From positions 14,098,743 through 14,162,742 of the forward strand of contig NC_044027.1 in assembly GCF_900496995.4 (NCBI RefSeq): a stretch of DNA of 64,000 nt, written 5' to 3'. Every line of letters begins with the position of its first letter. Positions within the stretch are counted from its first letter, which is position 1. The notes beneath the pieces are model-generated. The model was given only the letters and a program-made list of their open reading frames with translations. It did no database searches and was not told where the DNA came from. Both the position numbers and the translations under genes were made by a program. This DNA comes from Aquila chrysaetos chrysaetos (lineage: Eukaryota > Chordata > Aves > Accipitriformes > Accipitridae). Below are positions 41,901 through 56,500 of this stretch, one piece after another.

Positions 41901-44547
41901 CTCAGTCATCCCAGAAAGGTATCCAGATTCCCTCACTGGAAACGGTGGAATGAATATAGCTTGCATTTATTATAGTAATAAGATTGTGAACAATGTTGAG
42001 TTTTATCTGCTGGGAAGGTTACAGAATATTGTTGTATGAAATATTGAAAGGCTATTGAGGAAAAAGCAAATGTTCAGTTTAAACTGATAAAACTGAGGAC
42101 TTTGAAATTAAGCCTATTTAGTTGATTCCTTGGGATTGCTGCATTTTTAATGACTAAAATTTCTTTTTTCTTTAGTACGACTTCAGCAGAAAAAATAAAA
42201 GCTGATAAAGATGTAGCTGTTCCACTAAAAGAATTGGGTCTGAGGGTCAGCAAGTTTTTGGTAAGTGAAGGTGCTATCTGATTAGTTTTATCCCTGCACT
42301 TGGAATGCATTGTTACTGGGATTCTGATATTTAAGTAAGCTTCTTGATGTTGAATAGAGGCAAACTTAAGTTCCTTTCAGTTCAAAATAATCTAAAGAAT
42401 GTTAGAAGTACATGTTGAAGCTGTAGGTCAAAATTTTCAAAAGTTATTAGTGATCTTGAGGTGCTTTTCTTTTTCTGGTTAACATCCCTTTCTGCTGCAA
42501 AGGGCCCTGCTTTTCAGAAGCAGTCACTCGCTTTTGGTCTTTCTTGGGTTCTTTCAAGACATCTGAAACTGCTCACGTAAAAACTGATGTCCCTTAAATC
42601 AGTTGCCATGTTTGAAAATACTGTCAGTTTACCTGCAAAGTTATGTTCCTTCAAGCCAGAAGTTTAGAATTCAGTGACTGCTGGTGGTACCTTTATTTAA
42701 ATGACTGTTATGCTCCTTTTGCTGAAGTTAAACTGGATACATCTAAGTGACAGCAGAGCTTACGTATTTTGCTTTAAACAGTAGTGCTGACTAAAGCAAG
42801 CATCTGCCTGATGCAAAGATTTTCTTTTGGCATATTTTGGAAATTACTTGTTTTGAAGAGAAGAGCTGCCTGAATATTTGGAGAGGATCTTCATCTTTAA
42901 TGAATTCAGTTGCCTTCTATTCATTTCAGAGCATCTCTCTTTTTTTTTTTTTTCCTTCCCCCCCAGGGTCTGGATGAAGAGCAGAGTGTGCAGTTGTTAC
43001 AGTGTTATCTTCAAGAGGATTACAGAGGAACAAGGGACTCCCTGAAGGTCCATAGCTCCCATTTGTGTTCTATTTACTTCGCATTTCTCCTTAATACCAG
43101 TAGTTGTTGGATGCATATGGTCACGTGTGAGTCTGAGTTCTGATTTGGAAATGGCTTTGTAGCTTTTCTTCTCTGAACCTACAATGCTCAAGTGCTGCTT
43201 TAAGGAAATGTGATAGCAGATATCCAGGCCTAACTTTTGAGTACCTTTTCCTGCTTGAGTCTCTCTGCAGGAAACTCAGCTCCTCTCTCTATCGCAGCAA
43301 TACAGGAAAACTACAGATCTGTGAAGGAGTGAGTGGAGATGAAGAACAAATACGTAGTTAAAAATGAGCGTTTTGGCTTCGTGCTTTTGGAATCTATCTT
43401 TCCAAAAGAAATGGAAAGAAAAATTGTCTTTTGTTTATTTCAGTCTTTTTTTTTTGTGAATATGTATTTTGTCAGTAGGTATTTCTGCAGTAGATACTTA
43501 TTTATTTTGTTATGTTTTGCTTACAGACAGTTCTTCAGGATGAAAGGCAGAGTCAGGCTCTGATGCTGAAGGTTAGTTATTTCCATTTGTATTTTCTGTT
43601 GAAAAGGTCTGTTGACAGAGAACCAACTTTATTTCTGTAGATCTAGAAAATCTTAGAATTCCTTCATATAAAGAACAAATTTTAGAAGATGCTTCTGAAA
43701 TAGAGGGATGTGCATATAGATTTGAACAGTGTTAGTAGTTGCTACAGAAAGGAAATTTTAGGCTTAATATCAGGGAATTTAGCTGGGCAGACGTACGCTC
43801 CCATGTTTTCCAAACCTTATAGGTTTATATGTTATGGTCTGAAGTGGTAACTCTGAAATGGAGACTGATGATCATATCTGACAGAGGATAATAGGGATAA
43901 GGAATCAGAGATCATCTCTCTCTGTCTTTTTGCCTTTCTTTTCCAAGTTTTCTCACTTAGCGGTGTAATTATAGACATGTCCCTATGGGCATGTTTTATT
44001 GAGTTCTGTAAAGTTAATTAAGTATTTTTTTTTTCAGATAACTTACTAACTGCTTAGTTGAAACTCCATCTGTAGTGATGTTTGGGCACTATATATTCTT
44101 GTGATGAAGGCCTTGGCAGTGAATGGGAAAGGAAAGTGTATGGGAGTTGGACACAATACCAAATTGATACTAATCACACTATATATTCACAGCTTGCTGA
44201 CTATTACTATGAAGAGAGGATCTGCATTCTGCGCTGTGTCCTCCATCTACTCACTTACTTTCAGGATGAGAGGCACCCTTACACAGTGAGTACAGGAACC
44301 TTTTCCTGGCTGTGGTGTCACTGAAATAAGCTAAATATGTAAGTTGTGTAGTAATTGTCCACTTGTGATTGTAAAAAGCACATGAGTGTGTATGTGAGAA
44401 TTTCATTTATTTATTTGTTTATTTAAGGCACAATACTTCCAGTGTGTTGAAAAGTTGGACAAGGAACTAGTTCCTAATTACCGGAAACAGTTTGAAGCAC
44501 TGTACAAAGCAGAAGCTCCTACATGGGAAACACATGGAAATCTCATG
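38942..44547 (+). CDS. NUP188: NUP188 exons 1-8 (residues 1-193)
   Basis: Exons 38942-38967, 40869-40923, 41526-41599, 42176-42260, 42967-43047, 43527-43571, 44193-44285 and 44428-44547. The start codon is in the AAGATGGCGG context with G at +4. Exon 1 ends in a split Arg codon. Exon 7 carries ADYYYEERICILRCVLHLL, nearly identical to human. Intron 1 (about 1.9 kb) holds the G-rich tracts and one copy of a duplicated 63-nt element; intron 4 holds the other. Confidence 0.93.
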
Positions 44548-47500
44548 GTATTTTGTTTTTTGCTATTATTTATCAAACTTACAAAGTCTTTCCTTATATG
44601 TAGTGTATTGGAAAATGTGTATGTGCAGATGCAGTTAAAAAGGATGTTTCTTCTGGTGCAAGAAACCTAAAATTTTTTTTCTCTCTAACAGAACACACTT
44701 TTGCTCAGAAACAGAGCACTGCATGGAACGTATTGTTCCTTGTAATAAATCCATTAATAGCCCTAGGCTAACAGATCCATTTATGTGTAGTTGTTCATAA
44801 TCTCTCTTCATCAGCACACTCTGTATTTATAGTGGCTTTCCTTGCCATTGATAAAAACAGCTGGCCACACAAGCTGTTGAAATGCTTCAACACTTCTTAG
44901 TTTCTAACTGCTTTGACTGACCTGTGAGCTTCGACATATGATGGTAGAACTTTTTCTTGTGCAGACAGAACGTCAGGTTTCCCGTTGGTTTGTGCAATGC
45001 CTCCGTGAACAGTCCATGCTCCTGGAAGTCATCTTCCTCTACTATGCATACTTTGAAATGGCACCTGATGAGCTTCTGGCATTTGCAAAGATGTTCAAAG
45101 AACAGGGATTTGGCACTAGACAAACCAACAGACATTTGGTAGATGAGAGCATGGATCACTTGGTGGATCGTATTGGGTAAGTATCACATATATTTGTGAA
45201 GTGTACAGAGCAAAACAATTGTTTTCCTCAGGAGAAAAGCATTTATATTTCTTGCTGCTGCCTCTTAAAATCACCACTATTTCAAGGTAAGCTTATTGTG
45301 ATGAAGGCAGAATAGCTTTTCTGGTCACATTGGAGGTTTGTGGCAAAATGAAGGTGTGATTGCAAAGTAGAGAGGTATCCCTATACCAGCTTTAATCTAG
45401 TATATAATTTTGCCTCTCATAAGAATGGCAATGAAGACACAGTGCCACTCCTTCTTAGATGGTCTAGTGGTAAAGTGAAATTGCGTCTTTACAGTCCTGT
45501 GCTGGTAGTCTGGCTGCTACCTGCATGGAGGCTAGTACTTTTTCTCTGACCTGTATTGTTAACTGTGTTGCCTAAGTTGAAGCTATTGTGGGTCTGCTTA
45601 CAACTGGCAGTAATGTCTTCATTTTGCTGCGTGGGACATAACTCGAGCTGCAGCTAGGGGGAATGAAAATCCTGCCAGGTGGCAGAGAGTTACAAAGGTG
45701 GAAAAGCTATCTTCAAATTTCAGTGACTTTTTTTTTGTCTGTTCAACCAGAAATGGTAGTTCTGAAGATTGTAATCTGTCATATACTAGCATTTCAAGAC
45801 AAAATTGGGATTACCTGCTGTTAATTTAATGTAATTTCTTATTGCTTCAAAGAACTGAACAAAAGTAAACTAAAGGTTGTTTTTTGGAAACTTATAATTT
45901 AAAAAAAACCACCTGAATTCTTAAATAAGGTTTCTGACCTACTTGTTTTTATTCTTTTCCTGCTTGTAGCTACTTTAGTGCTCTTATTCTGGTGGAAGGC
46001 ATGGAAATTGACTCCCTCCATGAGCGTGCTTTGGATGACAGGACGGAGGAGCACAAGTTAGCCAATAATGAGCGCATCCACCAGGTAAAGCACTGGCAGA
46101 GTAGCCCCTCATCAGGCCTAACAATACAGAAATTACTGTGATTACCCAAGCAGTGCTGTTTAAAGATTATGTCTATAAGTTTCTGATCCTTGAGTTTGTT
46201 GACCAAGTGTAGGAACTAGCATCCATGTAAAATTCTGGGGCAAATAAGAACAAAATTAATTCCTCTTCCCCTTATATTTCCTTGGTTATCCTGGGCCTTT
46301 CTCTAAAGAAAGATGTGTGCAAAGAAATAGGCATTGTGAAGTTTCCAGAAGGCAATGAAACAAAAGATTTGTAGTGTCAGTGCTTTCAGGACAGAGAACA
46401 TCTGAGGTTAGACCAACTATAAGTCAGTAAACCATGCAGAAAAACAGACTGAGGCTGCAAGTATATAATTTGGTCAGCTGTATGTTTGAAATAATTATCT
46501 GCAAGGGAAAGGTGACTGTTAGGAAGAAGACACAATCAGCTATATGCATGCCAAGTATGAACTTCTTTCGGAAGATCTCAGTTATTTTGCTTTTGTCTTG
46601 TCTCTGCGCAGGAGATGGACAATCAGCTGCTGCAGTTAGGGGATGTTTCGCATCATGCTCCGGTGCTTTTGGCCTGGGCTCTACTCCGTCACACTGTAAA
46701 CCCAGAGGAGTCAACAAACATCATCAGGAGAATGGGCAGCACTGCTATCCAGCTGAATGTTTTCCAGTATCTGACAAAGCTTCTGCGATCGCTGAGCAGT
46801 GGGGGGAAGAATGTGAGTTTCTTATAATTGTATGTGTAAGCTCTTGAAGGTTTTTAACTGCTACTGATGTAAAGGTGTGATGGGAAGTGGATGATTTTGA
46901 ACCAATGTTCTTTTAAACTAAATCTGGTTCTAAGCAGAGTATGCAGTAAAGCATGTTTTATCATCTTACCTTCTTTCAGTGAGAAATCAAGCTGAAATGA
47001 AACAGATTTTTATGCCCAAAGAATAAAAAAAAAATTTTCATAAGTTGAGGAACTACATCTCTTTTGAGCAGAATAGACTGCATTTAATCACATTTGTTGA
47101 TTTGCCTCCAGAAGTGTACTTGCCATTGTAGATCTTGAGCATTAGATGTTTTAACTCTGCACTGTTCTCTGTATATGGTTTCATTAGACAATACCGTGTA
47201 TGAGGGTAAACTACTTTGTAGGCAGAAACCAGTGAAAGCAAATCCTTTTGATTTCTGTGAACACTGAGTGCTTCTTTTTTTTGATGTTTGGAATGGATTT
47301 CTAATGATAATAGTAGTGGCAAGATTTCTCATTTTGGTGAAATATTTCAGGTTAATGTGCAGCTTAACTAGCGACTGCTTCCTGTTTTGCTGCTCCTCTG
47401 CTGACTGCAGCAAGGTTGTATGAAAAAGGCAGTTGCTCAGTTTGTAAAGCAGACTGAGTACAGTTACAGTGTGTTCTGTAATTCATAGTCTTTCCTATAA

Positions 47501-50500
47501 TGGCCTTGTGTATTCTTTCTTTCCAGTGTACTGCCAGCACAGCTTGTATGTGTATTTATGGACTTCTTTCCTTTGTCCTGACATCACTGGAATTACATAC
47601 ATTGGGCAATCAGCAGGTAAGCATCCAAGGCTCATTGCGTCTGTTACCTAATTTAAAATAACCTGCCATAACTGATGTTAATTACTTCTGTTAAATTGTA
47701 ATCCTGCGTTTGAGACTGCAAACTTTGTGACTTAGATCTAAGAGAGTGTTTTGCTGGTTTTCCTACTGCATTTACACAATGCAAACTTAGTAAACACCTC
47801 TGCAGATTGGCTGATAATAATGAAAGGGCATATCTTGCACTTGAAGTCCTACGGATTTGAAACTAATTGTTGATGCGTTATTTCCAAAGCAATGAAAATA
47901 ATACGTACTCCAATTTCAAGTTTGAGAAGACATCATATAGCCCTTTGTAGGTACAGTGGACATATTTGTCCTGGCCAGTCCGTTCATGATAAGGAGCACG
48001 GCTTTAGGCTGGCTATGTGTTCTGGGTTTGGGTGTGTTGGGTGTTTCTTTCTGTTTTGACTAGAGGAAGTAGTTACCTTGGCCAGTAACATGGAAACTTA
48101 AATTCCAAAGATGTGGCAGAACTTGGTTGGGATGAAATCCCCCTGTGTAAAGTAACTTATTTTCTCTGTCCTTTCTTCCTTTGAAGGATATAATTGATGC
48201 TGCATGTGAAGTTCTGGCAGCTTCCAGCATTCCTCAGCTCTTCTGGAAGACAGTGAGTGTGTTGGCAACTTCTTTGACCTACCTTGCTTATAGCTGAAAC
48301 CTGATAAAAGATTGTCTTTTAGGAAAGAAACAGGCTGATTGTATTTAGTTAGTTAGTTTCTAGGAGGGCCTGAGGAGCTAGCGTTTGTTCGTATCTGTCT
48401 TTGATTTACTTTTGCCCTTTCCTGCCTTTTAGGTACAGCCTTGGCTTTACTCTTGAAGGATACTGGAACAAGTTTTAATATAGGTGATAGTTTAAACCAG
48501 GGCTGGGGTTGCAAGGATTGAACTAACAGCTGGCAAAAGCATCATGCTTATTTTTTTGTTGTCACAGAATTAGGATGATATGTAATGCATTACAGTCTTA
48601 CTTCCTGCCTTATACTTGCACACTGCCTCATGCTTTAGTCTGTGCAAGGACTGGAGTGATACTTTTGTGCATGATTAATGTTAAATGTATGACTTAAAAA
48701 GGAACTGTATCCTTGTGGTATACTGAGACCATTTTAGCATTTCTTTTTAGTAATAAGACATTTGTTTTCTGTTTCCACCACCAGGAACCTACTGCAGGTC
48801 TGGGTATTATCCTGGACAGTGTGTGTGGGATGTTCCCCCATCTTCTTACTCCCCTCCTTCAGCTGCTCCAAGCCCTTGTGTCTGATAAATCTACTGCAAA
48901 AAAGGTACAGGATCTCTCTTGGTGTTTGGGAGATGATTTATTTCAAGACAGAGATAACATGCTGTGTGATTCTTTCTATCCATTAGACGTGCTTATCTCA
49001 GTTGTGATCTTAGATAACAGACATTAAGCTTTTGTCAAAGAACAGTGGACAGGGCTCCTTTTTAGTCTGTGCTGTTGCAGGACACTGTTTTCTGGCTTTT
49101 AGAAAACTTCAACTTTAATAGCTGGAGATTAAGATACTGCCTAATTTTTCAGGTTGTACTTTACTCATAACAAGTTCCTGATTCTTTAGATGAGACTTGT
49201 CTGGACATGTGGGCTGTCTAATAATATTTTGGTCGGGAAGGATATTGTATATGTCAAGAAAACTTCCCTATTCCTGGAAATGACCCAGTTGATTAATTTT
49301 TAAGAAGGTCTGGCTCTTCGGCTGTATTGTTTAAGCTCTCTGTCTATGCAGGTATACAGTTTCCTGGATAAAATGTCCTTCTATATCGAACTGTACAAGC
49401 GTAAACCTCCTGATGTGATCTCTCATGAAGACGGCACACTTTGGCGAAGACAGGCTCCAAAGCTCCTCTATCCTCTTGGTAAGGAAACTGCACTTAAACT
49501 TTTCTTATTGAAATGCTTTGGGGAATTTAGTTCTTTATCTGGCTTCCAACTCATGGGTTAATTTGTGACTTTATTTCACCTGCTTCTTCAATCTTTAGGC
49601 CTAGGTCAAACAAATCTGCGGATACCTCAGGGAACAGTGGGCCAAGTGATGCTGGATGATCGGGCTTATTTGGTACGATGGGAGTACTCCTACAGCAGCT
49701 GGACACTGTTTACCTGTGAGATTGAGATGCTGCTCCATGTTGTATCGACAGCAGGTGAGATAGGCTGGGATTATAGAAAAGAATAAATAATTGTTAATTG
49801 GTTATCAATTTGAAGTTAATAGTAGGATTGAACAGCTCTAAATACTTTTGAAAGAGCATGGAATATTTTCTCAGAAACCTGATTTTTTTAAATTATTATT
49901 ATAATACTGTAAAATTCATTGCAAAAGGCCAAGAGCATGTAGTGAGATGAGATAAGATGAGGGAAAAGTTGAGACAGATAAAATAAATGTTTTTTGGTAT
50001 GGGGAATGATCATGGGGATGTGTGGTAAGATTAATGTGCATTGTTCCAGATTTGATTAGTGTTTAAGTATGATTTCGCATTCTAGTGTTAGTTTTCTTTA
50101 CCCAGATGTGATTCAGCATTGCCAGAGGGTCAAACCGATAATTGATCTGGTTCATAAAGTCATCAGCACTGATGTGTCAATAGCAGATTGCCTTCTGCCA
50201 ATCACGTCACGAATCTACATGCTCCTGCAGAGGTAAGTCACTGATCGGCATGAAGTGACTAACAGCGAAGGTACCTGAGAAGATACAATGAGCTAGAAGA
50301 ATGGCTAATTACGAATTTTGCCAAGAGCTTTGCAAGAAGTGTGTCTTAGTGCTTGAATTTCCCAAGACTTGTGTTCAGTTCTAAAGACTGTTCTGGCTAC
50401 AGACTCTTTAATGCTTTGATGCAGCAGAATGGCCCCCCTTCCACTTCCTTCATGAACGTTGTGCAACTTTATCCATTTAAAGGCTTTTTTTTTTTTTTAT

Positions 50501-53500
50501 TGCTGGCTATATATACATGAAAGGGAAATAAAACATATCATTAGAGCAGTAACTTCCAGGTGTTAAACCAGTTGTACTTACTAACTCTCCTCTCAGTGTT
50601 AATTGCCTGGGAATTGATGTTCTGGTGCATAATTATTGTTTGCTGTGACAGTCTGCTGTCTTGCCAGCCTTGCCTCTTGCAGTAAATTGATCTGACTCAG
50701 GTGTGAGGGGGAGGTCGCAAGTCTAGACTGAAAGTGCATATTCTGGTGTCTGTACTTACCTGCTTAGATTTTATACTTGGGTACTTCAGTGAGAGAGAAG
50801 CTTTTCTGATTAAAAGAACAGTATATAGGCTAGACCACATGTGGCAGTGCATTTTATGCACACTATTTCTCTTTTGTAGGCTAACAACTGTTATCTCTCC
50901 CCCTGTGGATGTTATTGCTTCTTGTGTCAATTGTTTGACAGTACTGGCTGCTCGCATGCCAGCCAAGGTGAGGAAATAACCTGGGCTTGCTGGGTTTGAG
51001 CACTAGTAGACATGTATATGTGAATGAGAGGGAATATCTGTACTTTTTCTCTTGCAGGTTTGGACTGACCTTCACCATACAGGCTTCTTACCATTTGTTG
51101 CCAATCCAGTGTCCAGTATGAATCATGTGATTAGGTATTCATGATCCTCTCCCCTCCTTTTTTTTTTTTTTTTTTTTGGCCTAACCTATTCATAACAAGT
51201 CATAAGAACTTTTTTCCAGTGTGAAATCTATGCATCTGACATCTCTCATTCATGTCAGAATCCTGCTATTCATGTAATAAACCCTCTTGCTTATTTCACA
51301 GTGCAGAGGGAATGAATGCTGGGGGCTATGGAAACCTATTGATGAGCATAGAACAGCCTCAAGGCGAGTACAGTGTTACCATCTCCTTCCTGAACCTGAT
51401 AACAACTCTTGTCCGGGTGAGTGCTTCTCGAATGATCTGCATGTGAAATCAGCTGTAAGCTGTTATGATAGAAAAATGAAATACAGCCGTGTCTGAGATC
51501 GATCTCCTGTGCAGCAGGTCTCTGAGTAATCATTGGTTGACACTCCCTTCCGTGCTACTGTTTGTGCTTTGTCTGTAGTCTGATTCTTTCAAAAAACTTT
51601 TGATTCATCTGATCTACAAAAGAATAGAAGTCACTTGTAAATCTGTGTCCCCATGCTCGATAGTTTTCTCACACTTTAAAGATATATGGCATATCTTCCT
51701 GGAGAAGGTTTCTTGTCCTTTTAATCAGAAGGGGAACAATAACATTTCTGTTTCTTCTAGGGACAACTTGGTAGCACCCAGAGCCAAGGACTTGTGCCCT
51801 GCATTGTGTTTGTCCTGAAGGAGATGTTACCAAATTACCACAAATGGCGTTATAACTCTCATGGAGTGAGAGAGAAAATTGGTAAGGATGTTGAGGGAGG
51901 GAGAAGGAGGAGGAGGAGATAAAAGGGATCACCTGTATCTCAGAGAGAATGTGCAAATCTTTCCTCTTTTTTTTTATCATACCTTTTCTAGCAGGCATTT
52001 GGGATTTGCTTTGTACATCTACCAGTATTGCTAGATGCTGTGATTTGTTTGAAAATTTTAGGAACTAGGCAACAGATCTTCCCAAAAACTGAGTAGTCCA
52101 TTTCATCTCTGTTTTAGGATGCCTAATACTGCAGCTGATCCATGCTATACTGAATTTATGCCCTGAAATGGATCCTCGCAGCAGGTAAGACAGGTGATGG
52201 ATTTCAGATCTGCACTAGCCTGGCTTACAGTGCAGGAGTCACTGTCATTTTGTTTCAGTTTTTAATGCAAATGACTGGGAGTGAACTGGCATAGTTGTGT
52301 AGCGCTGGTTTCAGCTCTTTTCTGTGTTACTGAGTACAGGAAGGGTATAAAAAGATTAGGGACAGAGCAAACCACGTTGGTTTCTAGAATACCTGGTGAA
52401 GAAAGAGAAAACAGTAAATAGATTTCCTGGGACAGACTGCCATTCACTTTACTGTTTGGTGTATCCACTCTGAAGAAAGTAGAAGGGAGAATAAAGTAGG
52501 GGTCAGTGGGGGTGTAGAAATTACAAGGTTACTTTGTGGTAGTTTTCTGAGTGCCACATGGCAAAATACTGCAAGTGCTCCTCATGATGATGTCCTGTGT
52601 TGTTTGTGTCTTGCAGCAATGCCCCCAGCCTTCAGTCCTTGTGCATCTTCAGCCTGGCCAACACTGAAGCAGGGCAAGCTGTCATTAACATCATGGGAAT
52701 TGGTGTGGACACTATTGATATGGTAATGGCCTCCCAGTCTAGTAGGTGAGTGGTGTGTTTCATTTCAGTAGTGTGAGGAAAGAAGCAAATGATATTCAAA
52801 ATGTAGCTTTAACTTGATTGCATTTAATGGGGGGGTCAGCGTAGCAGCTAGCCATTGCAGCCTGCCTTGTATGGTCTGGAGGAGCAAGCCTTGTTTGTTC
52901 CAGGTCCATATATAGTCTTTGCTGTACACTCTCCCCTTCATGCAGTCGTTTTAGTTTTCTATTTCTAAATGACATTTGGAGCATGCTGGTGGGTGTAAAT
53001 GTGCTCAATTGTTAAACGTTTGCTAGCAGTTACATTTTTTTACAAAGAATTCACTTGAACTCAATTTATAAGATTGAATGACTGAATTAGAAGTGAGAGG
53101 ATTAGAGCCAATGTTAGAAGTTCTGTGTCTTCAGGTAACACCAGAGTTCAAGTCAAGCTATGCTCATGGATAAATCGTGATAAAGCTTGAAGTGTGATTA
53201 TGAAAGTGCTAGGGATGATCAGTCTATTCAGGATGGTTCTGAAGGCAGCTTTTAAAGCACTGTGAAAGTACTGAAGATGCCTTTAGTGTTGAGCGCCGTG
53301 ACTTCCTTATGTGGCTCTCTGAAGGCTTGAATCTTTTGCTTTAGCTATGGTTCTCTCCTTTCCTCTGTTCTCTTTTCCTGGCCAACTTTACTTGACACAT
53401 AGCCAGCCAAACTTGCTAGCAGGTTGTTTCTGATAGTCAGCCAGCTTTTTCTTTCAAAACAAGTCTGGAAGGGAGTCTAGACTTGTTGAGGAAGAAGTGA

Positions 53501-56500
53501 GACCTATTTGAGAAGCCTTTTTGGCTTTAATGTCTCTCCACAATGTTTATCTGACAAGGAAAATCTTAGGGAAAAAAACAGACTTAGAGTCAGTTTTATC
53601 TCTTCATGCAGTTTTAGTTCACTGTAATTTCTGTGAGATTGGTTCTGTAAATGTTTCTCCCTCTGTCTTAATACATTTTAAATCTCTGTATCCCAAAGAG
53701 GAAAAAAAAAAGTGACATAGGCTGTCAGGCTCTCTTTCTTTTTTGTTTGATGTTGAAAACACGGGGCTGGGTAGACAGTATTTTTTGTGGATATGTGACA
53801 GTGTGTATTTCAGCAGCTGTTATGTGGTGATGTGACAGTCTGAGTAAAAATGTCTTATAACCCACGATTGACAGAGTATAGAATTTCCTCTTTGAATGTT
53901 GGGCAAATAATAAATGTTGATTGTCAACACAGTTACTTACTCTGGTTTCTCTTTGGAAACAGTGATGAGTCACAAGGCCAAGGTCAACTTCTGATCCAAA
54001 CAGTTAAGCTGGCATTCTCGGTTACCAATAACGTCATCCGGTTGAAACCCCCCTCTAGCGTGGTATCTCCATTAGAACAGGCACTTACTCAGCATGGTAT
54101 GTATTTCTCCATGGGGGCAGCCTGGGAAGCTATGCTTTTTTGTTATTTGCAAATAGTCAGTGTGTCTTATTACAAACAGTAGTTAAGATTTCAAGGTTCC
54201 AAAAAGTGGTTTCTAGTGATAGCAGAAGGCCTATTCTCCCTCCTCTAAGGCAGAGAATTCTCCTCTGGGACAGCTTCTAAAGTATTAAGCAAACATGGCT
54301 TGTTGTTTGCTGCTTTGTAATGAGATGGGTGTAATTGCAGAATATAGTAAATCATCTACCATTAGTACCTCTGGCTGGGCCCATGCCTTGTTCTTTTGGA
54401 AGACTGACCTAGTTCTCACTTTTGCTATGGAAGTTGTTATTTGGTAAATAGTTACATCTTGTTGCAGTTTCTTCTCTTTGATTTTAATTGTGTTCTCTCC
54501 AGGTGCTCATGGAAACAACCTTATTGCAGTCTTGGCCAAATACATCTACCACAAGCATGACCCTGCACTTCCACGCCTGGCCATCCAATTGCTCAAACGA
54601 CTGGCTACGGTAAGATGAGACTCATACAAGTGCTCCTTTGCTTCTTCCCTTGTGACTGATTCCACCACTGCAATTCTTTCAAGATAATTTCTTCAGGCTT
54701 TTTTGTATCAGGGAGCTTAATGCAAGTCAGTTGAAGGCAGTGTGGACTGAAAGCTGTAAGGTAGAACACGTTAAAAATCACATGATTTTTTTAATGTAAT
54801 CTGCCGTTTCAGAAGTCACTTAGCATCTCACTGAAAGGCTTCACGAGTGGGGTGTTTTCTGCAAAGTATTTGCACCTCCAGTTGATCTCTTTCCACTTTT
54901 TTGAGCAACTTTCTCAAGTCACACTCTTAAATACAATTCCTATGCCTTCTTAACTGGAACTTTAACATCCTACTGAGAAGAGGATCTTATTTAAGTTTTT
55001 GTCAGGAGCTTTCAACTTTGCCTTTTGGACTCTTTTTGGCTACTAAACTTATGAGAATGTATTTGCAGTTTTATTAAAGCATATAAATCCAGCTCTGGGT
55101 TTATTTATTTCAAGAAACATTATTCCAAAACTGTTTTTCTCTTTGTCTTTTCCAGTTTTGTCATAACCCTTGAGAAATAGGGGAGAGAGAGAGCAGAATT
55201 GCTAAAAAGGAAAATTTTCATCACTTTGCAGGTTTCTTCCCGCTTAATGACAACAACTTACTTTTGAGTTCCCTCACATATGTTCATAGATTCAATATCA
55301 AGTATTTTGGAGTTTCAATTTGAAATGCAAATCACCTTTTATATAGACAAGAAGCATTCTGTAGAGTTTGGTTATTTTTCCTTCTGATGTTCCTTTCCTT
55401 TTGCAGGTTGCTCCCATGTCTGTTTATGCCTGCCTTGGTAGTGATGCTGCTGCCATCCGTGATGCCTTTCTCACCCGCCTGCAGAGCAAGATTGAGGACA
55501 TGCGTATTAAGGTCATGATACTGGAGTTCCTCACAGTTGCGGTGGAGACACAGCCTGGGCTCATTGAGCTGTTCCTGAACTTGGAAGTGAAGGATGGCAG
55601 TGATGGGTCAAAGGTAGAATAGCAGATACTTGCCCAAGGGCTTGCTAGCCTTTTAGCGTAGCATTCATAGCAGTGTTATGGCACTAGTCTAAAATCTGAT
55701 AGTTCTTACATGTAACCTGATGTGCTTAATGTAAAGATAAATGTAGCTTGTGCTTGCAAGCGGCCAGTCAGTGAGAAAGCTGAAGATAGAGGTAGAATGG
55801 ACAATACAAGTTTTCCGGAATACCTATTGTGGTGCTTTGCAGTTCAAGGTCTTCTCGGGTTGGGACCTTTTGAAGGCTCTTGGTCTTACTAAGTCTTAGC
55901 TTAGCTCATTTTTTATTCCTCTAAAAATATATTTTTTTTTCTCTCCTGTGTTGTGACTACATTCCTTGTAGTCATATACAAAATATATGATGCATCACGT
56001 ACTCAAGATTTATTTCTCTGTGTATTGTTCAAGTGGAATCAAGCACATTCTGCTTTAATAGGTGCCTACATAGTGGTTCTGTGGCGATGTAACCTCTCTT
56101 GTTTCCTTTTGCTTTAGGAATTCAGCTTAGGGGAGTGGAGTTGCCTCCAAGTAGTCTTAGAGTTGATAGACTCCAAGCAACAGGAGAGGTACTGGTGCCC
56201 TCCCCTCTTGCACCGTGCTGCCATTGCCTTCCTGCATGCTCTGTGGCAGGACCGTCGAGATAGTGCCATGCTAGTTCTGAGGACAAAGTGAGTTGTTGTT
56301 TTTCTACAGTGCATTTTCCTTCCTTTTTTCCAAAATGCTTTTTCTTTGGTTCATCAGACTTTTCAGGGACATTTGCATCTTAGTCTTTGTGTGCCCTCAT
56401 AAGGTTATGCAGTGTATGGGTTTTGAACTTAGTCTCTCAGGAAAGAAGATGAGAAGCCCCTATGTGCATATTCAGAAGCAAATATATTTCTGTCTTTTAT

